Shown: positions 7,420 to 14,100 of the stretch, one piece after another
Position numbering within the stretch: the first letter of the stretch is position 1
Layout: every line of letters begins with the position of its first letter
Source: Clostridia bacterium
GTDB lineage: Bacteria > CBDUZB01 > JAGLHV01
Assembly: GCA_030595925.1 (NCBI GenBank)
Contig: JAUVLC010000056.1
Coordinates: forward strand, 1-15,990
Direction of reading: 5' to 3'
DNA length: 15,990 nucleotides
Notes under the pieces: generated by a model
The model's input: the letters and a program-made list of their open reading frames with translations, nothing else
What the model was told of the DNA's origin: nothing
Databases searched by the model: none
Made by a program: the position numbers and the translations under genes

Positions 7420-8712
7420 TTATCCCCGATAATCGTTTAATAATAAACATGAATTTTTTCCCATAAAACAGCAAGAAGTCTGTAAAACAAAATTAATATC
7501 CTTTTTACAACTTTTTTTTGTTAGATGTTTGGAAAATTCCTTTGAATAAGGCAATTCACAATTGATTAAGGGGGGAACTATTTTATTTTTAATGGCCATT
7601 GCCGATGTTATGCCTTGTAATGCACCCTGTGCTCCCAAAGTGTTTCCCGTTATCGGAGAAATGGCGCTAATTAAAAAGCTATCATTTCTTTCTTTAAAAA
7701 TATATTCTATAGAATTCATTTCCATTATATCATATTCCTTAATGCATAGCCCATGGGTATTTATATAATCAACATTTTCCGGTTCTATATTAGCTTCTTT
7801 AAACACATCGTTTATTGCTCTTTTCATTTCTGTCCCATTTGTATCCGTATGAAACGAATCATAAGCACTATTATTATTTTGATAACCTGCAATTTCACAA
7901 TAAATATTTGCTTTACGCCGCAGGGCATGTTCGAGTTCTTCTAAAACAAGAATTCCCGCTCCCTCGGATAAAACAAATCCACCAGTATCTTGATTGAAAG
8001 GACGGCTTGCCTTTTGGGGGTTATCCGTTATTTTAGATAAAACACCCAATTTATCAAACGAACATAAAAAAGCAGAGATCAGTGGTGCTTCCGTTCCTCC
8101 GGCAAACATTACTTCATTTTTGCCTTCCTGAATTATACGATAAGCCATTCCCATAGCGTCGGTTCCGGAAGTGTTGCCATTGCATACGGTAAGGGTTTCT
8201 CCTTTTAAACCCAGACGAATAGAAAGTAATCCTCCGGTTCCACAGGGAAAGAAAGCAACTGATAAAAAGGGACTACCTCTTTTTGGCCCAAAATCCCTTA
8301 AAACATTTAATTCTTTATTGGCAAATTCCACTCCACCAACAGCATTACCGATTATGCTTCCGATTTCTTGCCGATTTTCTCCTTCAAGATCCAATCGGCT
8401 GTCTTCCAGAGCCATCAAAGCTGCAGCAATTGCATATCTGTTAGAGCGGTCGGTATGTCTTATCTCTTTTGTTTTAAAGTATGATAGAGCATCAAATCCC
8501 TGTATTTCTCCGGCAACCTGATTATTTTCTGTTTCATAACTAAAACGGGTTAATTTCTTTATTCCCGATTGGCCATCTAATAAACTTTTCCAGAATGCTT
8601 CTTTACCGATTCCGTTAGGAGCAATAACTCCTAATCCGGTTATTACTACCCGTTTCTTATTTGTTTGTTGATAAAATTGTTTAGTTTTGTTTTCCATATA
8701 GGTAAAAAGCAA
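7420..8712 (-). CDS. Ketosynthase-like chain length factor (KS-beta), active-site Cys replaced
   Basis: This 430-residue KAS-fold protein is clearly homologous to the ketosynthase that follows it. Three catalytic positions are substituted: the nucleophile Cys is Asn180 (CNGNTSGTDAMG against STGCTSATDAIG), the Lys is Ser352, and the second His is Asn357 (GNTLGAQGA against GHPPGAAGA); His320 remains. In classical type II polyketide synthases the chain length factor has Gln at the Cys position, so this is a CLF-like partner with a different substitution. It presumably heterodimerises with the adjacent intact enzyme. The C-terminus is Cys-rich and diverged. The start is uncertain: TTG at 8712 has a weak, close AGG, and ATG at 8697 lacks a clear ribosome binding site. 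It is the second gene of the operon, 39 nt after the cyclase-like gene. Confidence 0.85.
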   Translation of the reverse strand: MLFTYMENKTKQFYQQTNKKRVVITGLGVIAPNGIGKEAFWKSLLDGQSGIKKLTRFSYETENNQVAGEIQGFDALSYFKTKEIRHTDRSNRYAIAAALMALEDSRLDLEGENRQEIGSIIGNAVGGVEFANKELNVLRDFGPKRGSPFLSVAFFPCGTGGLLSIRLGLKGETLTVCNGNTSGTDAMGMAYRIIQEGKNEVMFAGGTEAPLISAFLCSFDKLGVLSKITDNPQKASRPFNQDTGGFVLSEGAGILVLEELEHALRRKANIYCEIAGYQNNNSAYDSFHTDTNGTEMKRAINDVFKEANIEPENVDYINTHGLCIKEYDIMEMNSIEYIFKERNDSFLISAISPITGNTLGAQGALQGITSAMAIKNKIVPPLINCELPYSKEFSKHLTKKSCKKDINFVLQTSCCFMGKNSCLLLNDYRG

Positions 8713-8751
8713 ATCGCCTGTATTTTTTTACGGTTCTGAGATTTTTTTTAT

Positions 8752-9195
8752 TTAATTTCCGTTTTTTTCTATTTTATTTTTTAGTGCTATTAAGACATTT
8801 CCGGCTGTTTTTTCTATACGGGGACGGGCAACAAGTTTTTCCAGAAACCAACCTACCAGAGGAATGTGTAATTTAAATATATGAATAATGGTTACTTTTG
8901 TTCCGTTGGGAAGTTGTTCGAAAAACCATTTTACTCTCATTCCTTTTAATCTTCCTTCTATTTGTTCAAATTCTATTGATTTGTTGTAATCAAACCAGGC
9001 TTTGGATTTCCACCGCATAATGCGTTGATTAATTAAAGCTGCTCTTTCAATTATTATTTTTCCGTTTTCACGGCCTATAATTTTACTTTTTTTATATACG
9101 GGAATAAATTCCGGATATCTTTCTACCGCTTGGGCAAGTTTATAGATTTTTTCTAAATTAGCATTAATGATAATAGAATTTTCCAGTTTAGTCAT
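8752..9195 (-). CDS. SRPBCC (START/Coq10-RatA-like) putative cyclase/aromatase
   Basis: This 147-residue protein fits a single SRPBCC helix-grip domain: the N-terminal beta strand with IIINANLEKIYKLAQAVERYPEFIP (about residues 8-32), a central antiparallel sheet, and a long C-terminal helix (about 118-143). The ERYPEFIP signature is shared by RatA/Coq10 proteins and by polyketide aromatase/cyclases of the TcmN N-terminal type. Its position as first gene before a KS/CLF pair favours a polyketide cyclase or aromatase that binds the poly-beta-keto chain; a lipid- or quinone-binding role cannot be excluded. It has no signal peptide. The ATG at 9195 has a strong ribosome binding site (GAGGAG, 7 nt spacing), consistent with being the operon's first gene. 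No convincing promoter was recognised upstream. Confidence 0.8.
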   Translation of the reverse strand: MTKLENSIIINANLEKIYKLAQAVERYPEFIPVYKKSKIIGRENGKIIIERAALINQRIMRWKSKAWFDYNKSIEFEQIEGRLKGMRVKWFFEQLPNGTKVTIIHIFKLHIPLVGWFLEKLVARPRIEKTAGNVLIALKNKIEKNGN

Positions 9196-9597
9196 TTTTA
9201 TTCTCCTCTATTATTTTTTGGTAATGTCAAAAATATCTGCACATTTCTGTTCTGATTTCTGTCCATGTAACTACAGGCTTTATAGAGTAAGCCTGCGTAT
9301 AATTAGCTCCTGTTGCACAAAGCCTATGTCAGGTCGGAGGACAGATTGTATCACAACCCCTTTTTTGGTAGTCGCAGGCTTTAGCCTGCGAAAAATCTCC
9401 AACGATAACGCAGGCTAAAGCCTGCGGCTACCTCCCCCTATTTACAGAAGATTTTCCCTTTATCTACAAACTTCTTTCTGTTTTTCTTTCATACCTTTTT
9501 TGACACTACCCTGCTTTTTAAAGAGTTCTATAACATAGACAACATTTCATAAAACTCTTATCTATTTTTTGATTTATGTATCTAATATTTTATAAAA
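9196..9597. other. Repeat-containing spacer between the PKS-like operon and metF
   Basis: This 402-bp gap separates two minus-strand transcription units. It contains a double palindrome (9368-9431), a degenerate relative (9274-9295: CAGGCTT, 8-nt loop, AAGCCTG), and a long-loop inverted repeat AAGAGTT (9521-9527)/AACTCTT (9553-9559) just downstream of metF. The last has no T-tract on the minus strand, so it is a poor terminator candidate. The short plus-strand ORF here crosses the repeats and the cyclase start and is not credible as a gene. Confidence 0.6.
9368..9431. repeat. BIME-like pair of inverted palindromic repeats
   Basis: Two 23-nt arms (9368-9390 and 9409-9431) are inverted copies matching at 22 of 23 positions, separated by 18 nt. 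Each arm contains its own perfect hairpin, CGCAGGCTTTAGCCTGCG or its equivalent, with flanking GTAG/CTAC. This is the organisation of REP/BIME elements: two palindromic units in opposite orientation in an intergenic region. GC content is far above the surroundings. A decayed unit lies at 9274-9295. REP elements are usually mobilised by a Y1/HUH TnpA-REP transposase, which is not in this window. Confidence 0.75.
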
Positions 9598-10473
9598 TCA
9601 AGATTTCACTTTTAGGGAAAGGTTCTCTATTACTTTTGATACAATTTGCCATTGATTAAGTGTATAAAAATGAAAATGTTTTACCCCCTGAGACAGAAGA
9701 TCTTCACATTGTTTAGTAGTATAATCAATACTGACTTCCTGTATGCTTTCAGGTGAGTCCTCATATTTGGTCATTAATTTATCGAGTTCAACAGGAATAG
9801 TTGCTTTACACATCCCGGCTAACTGTTTAACCCTGGGGAAATTATTAAGCAACATAATACCCGGAATAATAGGAACATTAATCCCTGCTTTATCCGCTCT
9901 CCGGAGAAAATCATAAAAAAACCTGTTATCAAAAAACATTTGTGTAACAAGAAAATCCGCCCCCGCTGCTATTTTCTCCTTAGTATAAATCATATCTATA
10001 CTCAAATCAGGCGCATCCGGGTGCCCCTCAGGATAAACCCCAGCCCCAATACAAAAAGAATTAAAATTATTCAAAAATGCAATTAAATCCTTAGCATAAT
10101 TAAAACCATTTTTTACTTCCGGTAATTTACTTGTTTCATCCGTAGGATCACCCCGAATAGCCAAAATATTTTCTATTCCGATTCTTTTATAATATTCTAC
10201 AATCTCGGTTATTTCCTTTTTATCACAGCCTATACCTGTTAAATGGGAAACCACGGTAAACGGATTATCCCGGTTAATCCGTTCTACGGCAGACATCGTT
10301 TTATCCTTAGTAGTGCCACCTGCACCGTAAGTTACGGAAACATAATCGGGATTAAAAACACTTAATTTTTTTATTGTTTCAAAAAGAATAGTTTCTCCGC
10401 GTTGTGTTTTTGGAGGAAAAAATTCGAAGGAAAGTGTCTTTCCCCTACGTTCAATAATATCTCTTATTTTCAT
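9598..10473 (-). CDS. metF: 5,10-methylenetetrahydrofolate reductase MetF
   Basis: This flavoprotein reduces 5,10-methylene-THF to 5-methyl-THF for methionine synthesis or, in acetogens, the methyl branch of the Wood-Ljungdahl pathway. The 291-residue TIM-barrel protein has the signature SFEFFPPKT with the catalytic Glu near residue 17. It also has VTYGAGGTT, the SHLTGIGC strand, ILAIRGDP, the GVYPEGHPDAPD flavin/folate block, TQMFFDN, and the C-terminal GVKHFHFYTLN strand. Length is normal for the bacterial catalytic-domain-only form. I chose the ATG at 10473; an in-frame TTG at 10479 would add two residues. Its ribosome binding site is weak (GAAAGC), and it lies 25 nt after the stop of a flavodoxin-like remnant whose promoter and stronger ribosome binding site may drive it. 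No SAM or folate riboswitch was seen. Confidence 0.95.
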   Translation of the reverse strand: MKIRDIIERRGKTLSFEFFPPKTQRGETILFETIKKLSVFNPDYVSVTYGAGGTTKDKTMSAVERINRDNPFTVVSHLTGIGCDKKEITEIVEYYKRIGIENILAIRGDPTDETSKLPEVKNGFNYAKDLIAFLNNFNSFCIGAGVYPEGHPDAPDLSIDMIYTKEKIAAGADFLVTQMFFDNRFFYDFLRRADKAGINVPIIPGIMLLNNFPRVKQLAGMCKATIPVELDKLMTKYEDSPESIQEVSIDYTTKQCEDLLSQGVKHFHFYTLNQWQIVSKVIENLSLKVKS

Positions 10474-10498
10474 AACCAAAGCTTTCTTAATTTAACTT

Positions 10499-10609
10499 TT
10501 ATATAAAAACAACTACTCCACAGCAAGCTGTGGGGAACCTTTCGACTATATCCTTAGCCACTTTTAATGAATTACCTGTCCCTGAAAAATAAAAAATACT
10601 AGTCTTCAC
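10499..10609 (-). pseudogene. Truncated 5' end of a flavodoxin-like (EFR1-type) gene
   Basis: A GTG at 10609 follows a strong ribosome binding site (AAAGGAGA, 6 nt spacing) and opens a 36-codon frame. It begins VKTSIFYFSGTGNSLKVAK and continues DIVERFP before stopping at 10499. SIFYFSGTGNSLKVAKDI is the first strand, the FMN phosphate-binding loop (SGTGNS) and the first helix of a flavodoxin-fold protein, most like flavodoxin/ferredoxin EFR1 proteins. The rest of the roughly 150-260-residue protein is missing. The homology ends where the palindromic repeat at 10510-10536 begins, and the frame reads through that repeat to the stop. It looks like a deleted or recombined gene whose promoter and leader survive just upstream of metF. 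It may act as a short leader peptide, but no function is shown. Confidence 0.75.
10510..10536 (+). repeat. 27-bp dispersed repeat, copy 2 (hairpin)
   Basis: This unit contains CCACAGC (10518-10524) and GCTGTGG (10527-10533), a perfect 7-bp stem with a 2-nt loop, and is the inverted counterpart of 1282-1308 (23 of 27 matches). It lies at the point where the flavodoxin-like frame loses recognisable homology, so it may have been involved in the deletion that produced the remnant. Confidence 0.6.
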
Positions 10610-10644
10610 AAAAAATCTCCTTTTTATATTTGTAAAACAATTGA

Positions 10645-10673
10645 ATTCTATCAAAATTATCTTGTTTTGTCAA
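10645..10673 (-). promoter_or_regulatory. Strong sigma-70 promoter for the flavodoxin remnant/metF
   Basis: On the minus strand, TTGACA (10673-10668), a 17-nt spacer and TAGAAT (10650-10645) give an almost perfect sigma-70 promoter. Transcription should start near 10638, about 30 nt before the GTG of the flavodoxin-like remnant, and continue into metF. No other promoter is evident closer to metF. Confidence 0.75.
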
Positions 10674-10919
10674 TAAATGTTAAGTTTTAAAAATAATGAT
10701 TGAAAAATACAATCCATATATGTTATATTATTGATACTTCTAATTAAAAGTTTGGGGAAAAAGCTTATTCAGGTAATTTATCGTATCCTTAAAACATAAG
10801 GGATAAAATATTTATTCTTCATTCATTGCCTCATCTTTCAATCTCTTCTTCCCCTTTTAGTGTAAACAACTTTCCATCCGGCCAACGTTTTTTATTTATT
10901 GAAAACCCGCTGGGTTTGA
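10674..10919. other. Divergent intergenic region, little recognised
   Basis: This AT-rich stretch separates the metF-side promoter from the riboswitch promoter. It contains a weak inverted repeat (ATCCTTA...TAAGGGAT around 10785-10803) and a small perfect hairpin AAACCC-GCT-GGGTTT (10903-10917) ending two bases before the -35 box of the downstream promoter. No gene was recognised; short ORFs here overlap the riboswitch and are not credible. Confidence 0.5.
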
Positions 10920-10947
10920 TTGACAAATTATGTTTTTGTGCTATATT
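10920..10947 (+). promoter_or_regulatory. Sigma-70 promoter upstream of the c-di-GMP riboswitch
   Basis: TTGACA (10920-10925) is a perfect -35 box, followed 16 nt later by TATATT (10942-10947) as a -10 candidate. The predicted start near 10954 would place the riboswitch about 30 nt into the leader of the large surface-protein gene, giving a 5' UTR of about 180 nt. Confidence 0.65.
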
Positions 10948-10984
10948 TATAGTAAGAAAAAACGTAAATATATTATTGATTGAA

Positions 10985-11058
10985 AAAGGCAAATTTCGAG
11001 TAATCGAAAGACGCAAAGCCACGTGATCCATCACGCAAGGAGGGATAGCCGGGTTACC
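10985..11058 (+). ncRNA. Cyclic-di-GMP-I (GEMM) riboswitch aptamer
   Basis: The sequence carries the conserved GEMM-I elements in order. GGCAAA (10988-10993) is followed by a perfect 6-bp stem TTTCGA/TCGAAA closed by a GNRA tetraloop GTAA (10994-11009). Next come GACGCAAAGCC (11010-11020), a P3-like hairpin CGTGA/TCACG (11022-11035), and GATAGCCGGGTTACC (11044-11058), the near-invariant 3' block. GGC and GCC close the first helix. The G before CAAA is the form I expect for c-di-GMP rather than 3'3'-cGAMP binders, but I could not verify this against the consensus numbering. It sits in the leader of a secreted surface protein, a typical target for c-di-GMP control of adhesion or motility. The P3 arm is short compared with the Vibrio Vc2 example. 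Confidence 0.87.
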
Positions 11059-11095
11059 AAAAATATTAAAGGTAGTTCGGCTATTGTGCCTTTAA
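11045..11095 (+). promoter_or_regulatory. Probable riboswitch expression platform
   Basis: The aptamer's 3' strand (11045-11058) can pair along all 14 positions, counting three G-U pairs, with 11071-11084 (GGTAGTTCGGCTAT) across a 12-nt loop. Forming this helix would destroy the ligand-binding fold. A competing hairpin TTAAAGG (11066-11072)/CCTTTAA (11089-11095) uses the same GG at 11071-11072 and would hold the rest of the anti-aptamer strand in its loop. This is the logic of a switch. A T-rich run follows (11102-11111), but neither hairpin is a textbook terminator and the ribosome binding site (AGGAGA, about 11119) is not clearly sequestered, so the output mode is undecided. Confidence 0.6.
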
Positions 11096-11132
11096 ATAAA
11101 ATTTATTTTTTGCTGTCAGGAGATAATCAAAA

Positions 11133-14100
11133 GTGAAAAAAACATTAACAACCTTTTTAGGAATAATAACCATATTGAGTATTAATATAAGGGTGATCAA
11201 TGCCCAGCAAGGCGGACCGGATAGCTACGGCTATATGTGGACAGATAGCAAAGATCCTGCCCCAAAAACAACTTATGGCTGGGATGATGATATTTCCTCA
11301 ACAGGATCCAATATCGGAACACACAATGATGATGGAGAATACGGACCATATCCCATTGGTTTCACTTTTACTTTCTATGGTCAGAATAAAACACAATTTT
11401 ATATCGGAAATAACGGAGCAATACTATTTAATACCGATAATTTGCCGGCTACCAACTCAACAATACCTACTACATCCGCGCCTGATCCTATTATTGCCCC
11501 TTTTTGGGACGACTTAGACAGTGCCGGATCAATTTATTACGAAACAAAAGGAACATCCCCAAATAGATTTCTGATAATTCAATACGACAATATTAATCAT
11601 AAAGATAGACAAAACCAATATATAACCTTTCAGATAATATTATTCGAAACAACCAATGCAATAAAATTTCAATATAAGGATGTAGATTTTAATAGTTCTT
11701 CTTTTGATGGTGGTGCTTCCGCAACTGTGGGAATAGAAGACAACGCCGGTGATATTGGCCTGCAATATTCTTTTAACACGGCCTCTCTTGAAGATAGTAT
11801 GGCTATTCTTTTTGAACTTCCGGATAATAATCCTCCCGATGTCCCCACACTGGTAAATCCGGCAGACCTCTTTATTACCCGGGATAATACACCTACTTTA
11901 ACCGCCCATTATTCCGACCCTGATTCAAATCCGGGCCAAATTAATTTTGAAATTGCTTCCGATTCAGGGTTTACTTCTATCCTCGCCAGTGGAAATTCAA
12001 GCCAGGTTGATAGCGGAACCAATGCCTCATGGACACCAGGCAGTAGTATCAGTGACGGAATAAGATATTGGCATGCACAAGCCGAAGATATTCACGGCTC
12101 TACCTCTACATGGAGCACTTACCGTACAATAACTATAGAGACTGTTCGACCTATTACTGCTTCGGTAACTACACCTGCTAACGGTGGAAATTATAATCAA
12201 TATACTATGCCTGCCACCTTTCAGGGTAAAGCAGCTGATAACCTCGGAGGGGTTGGACTATACGAAAATAGCACTATCTTTTATCTAAGGAGAGAAAGTG
12301 ACGGCAGGTATTGGAATGGAATTAATTGGGTAGATCTATTTTCATGGCTTTCCACTACCCATAACGCAACCACCGGTAATACAGAAGAGACCTGGAACGA
12401 TGACATTACTTTACCTTCCTCCTGGACCGATGGGACATACTTTGTTAGAGCCAGAGCAACAGATAAAGCCAGTAATCGTTTTTCAGGACCTCAAATAAGT
12501 TTTTCTTTCAGCGCAGACTTACCGGAAATAACCAATCTTACCCTTGATCCAATAGATCCGTTCAATGGAGAGAGTGATGTAGAAATAACCATTGAATTCA
12601 GTAAAGAAATGGATACATCTATCAATCCTACAATAAAGTTTGGTGCAACCGACCCTTATGAAACTTATACTTTAAGCACAGCAGGCGTATGGAGCCAGGG
12701 TGTAGGATATGATATTTATACTACTACTATGACCGCAACTGAAATCACCACTGCCGGCAGCGGAAACTATCATTTTAACATCAGCCAGGCAGAAGATGAG
12801 TTCGGTTATATGATGAAGCCGGACACTAATTACACTTTTACTATCGATACGGATGAACCAGTAATAAACACTCTTACTTTGAATCCTCCCAGCCCTTTTA
12901 ACAACAGTCAAAATGTTCAGATAACTATTGAATTCAATGAAGAAATGGATACATCGGTCAATCCGTTAATAAGGTTCGGACAAAATCCCCCTTATACTGA
13001 TTATACTTTAAGCACACCAGGCTCGTGGAGCCAGGGAGCAGGATACGATATTTATACTACTACCTTGATTACAAGTGAGATTACTACCGCCGGCAGCGGA
13101 AATTATCATTTTAACATCAGTGAAGCAGAAGATGAAAACGGTAATACTATGCTGGTAAATACTGCTTACACTTTCATCATAGATTTAGATGACCCGGAAA
13201 TAACCAATCTTACCTTGAATCCTCCCAGCCCTTTTAACGGAAGCCAGAATATCCAGGTAACTATTGAATTCAATGAAGAAATGGATACATCGGTCAATCC
13301 GTTAATAAGGTTCGGACAAAATCCCCCTTATACTGATTATACTTTAAGCACAGCGGGCTCGTGGAGCCAGGGAGCAGGATACGATATTTATACTACTACT
13401 ATGACTACAACAGAAATCACCACCGCCGGCAGCGGAAATTATCATTTTAACATTAGCGAAGCAGAAGATGAAAGCGGTAATACTATGCTGGTAAATACTG
13501 CTTACACTTTCATCATAGATACGGTTAAACCGGTAATAATCAGTCTTACTTTAAACCCTCTCAGTCCTTTTAACGGAACCCAGAATATCCAGGTAACTAT
13601 CCATTTCAGCAAAGAGATGAATATTTCAGTCAATCCGTTAATAAGGTTCGGACAAAATCTCCCCTATACTGATTATACTTTAAGCACAGCAGGCGTATGG
13701 AGCCAGGGAGCGGGACACGATATTTATACTACTACCTTGACGGCAGGTGAAATTATTACCGCCGGTAGTGGAAATTACCATTTTAATATCAGTCAGGCAG
13801 AAGATGACATAGGTAATGTTATGCAGGTAAATACCGGATACACTTTCATTATTGATGTAGATAAACCGGTAATAACCAGTCTTACTTTAAACCCTCCCAG
13901 TCCTTTTAACGGAACCCAGAATGTCCAGATAACTATCCTTTTCAACGAAGAAATGGATACATCAGTCAATCCCTTAATAAGGTTTGGTATAATTAACCCT
14001 TATACTGATTATACTTTAAGCACAGCGGGCTCGTGGAGCCAGGGAGCAGGATACGATATTTATACTATTACTATGACTACAACAGAAATCACCACCGCCG

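Noticed and set aside
9214-9233. TTGACA on the minus strand as a -35 box for the cyclase operon
   Set aside because: No -10 box lies at proper spacing; the expected position falls on the ribosome binding site.
9167-9418. Plus-strand 83-codon ORF
   Set aside because: It is antisense to the start of the cyclase-like gene, crosses the palindromic repeats and lacks a convincing ribosome binding site.
9505-9514. ACTACCCTGC shared with the 1282-1308 repeat as a third copy
   Set aside because: Only about 10 bases match and the hairpin half is missing, so chance or deep decay cannot be told apart.
9521-9559. AAGAGTT/AACTCTT inverted repeat as a metF terminator
   Set aside because: The stem is short and AT-rich, the loop is 25 nt, and no T-run follows on the minus strand.
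10831-11034. Minus-strand 67-codon ORF and an overlapping plus-strand 66-codon ORF
   Set aside because: Both overlap the riboswitch promoter and aptamer and show no recognisable protein features.
11096-11111. AAATAA/TTATTT with T-run as an intrinsic terminator of the riboswitch
   Set aside because: The stem is only A-T pairs and too weak; kept only as a T-rich tract in the expression platform note.
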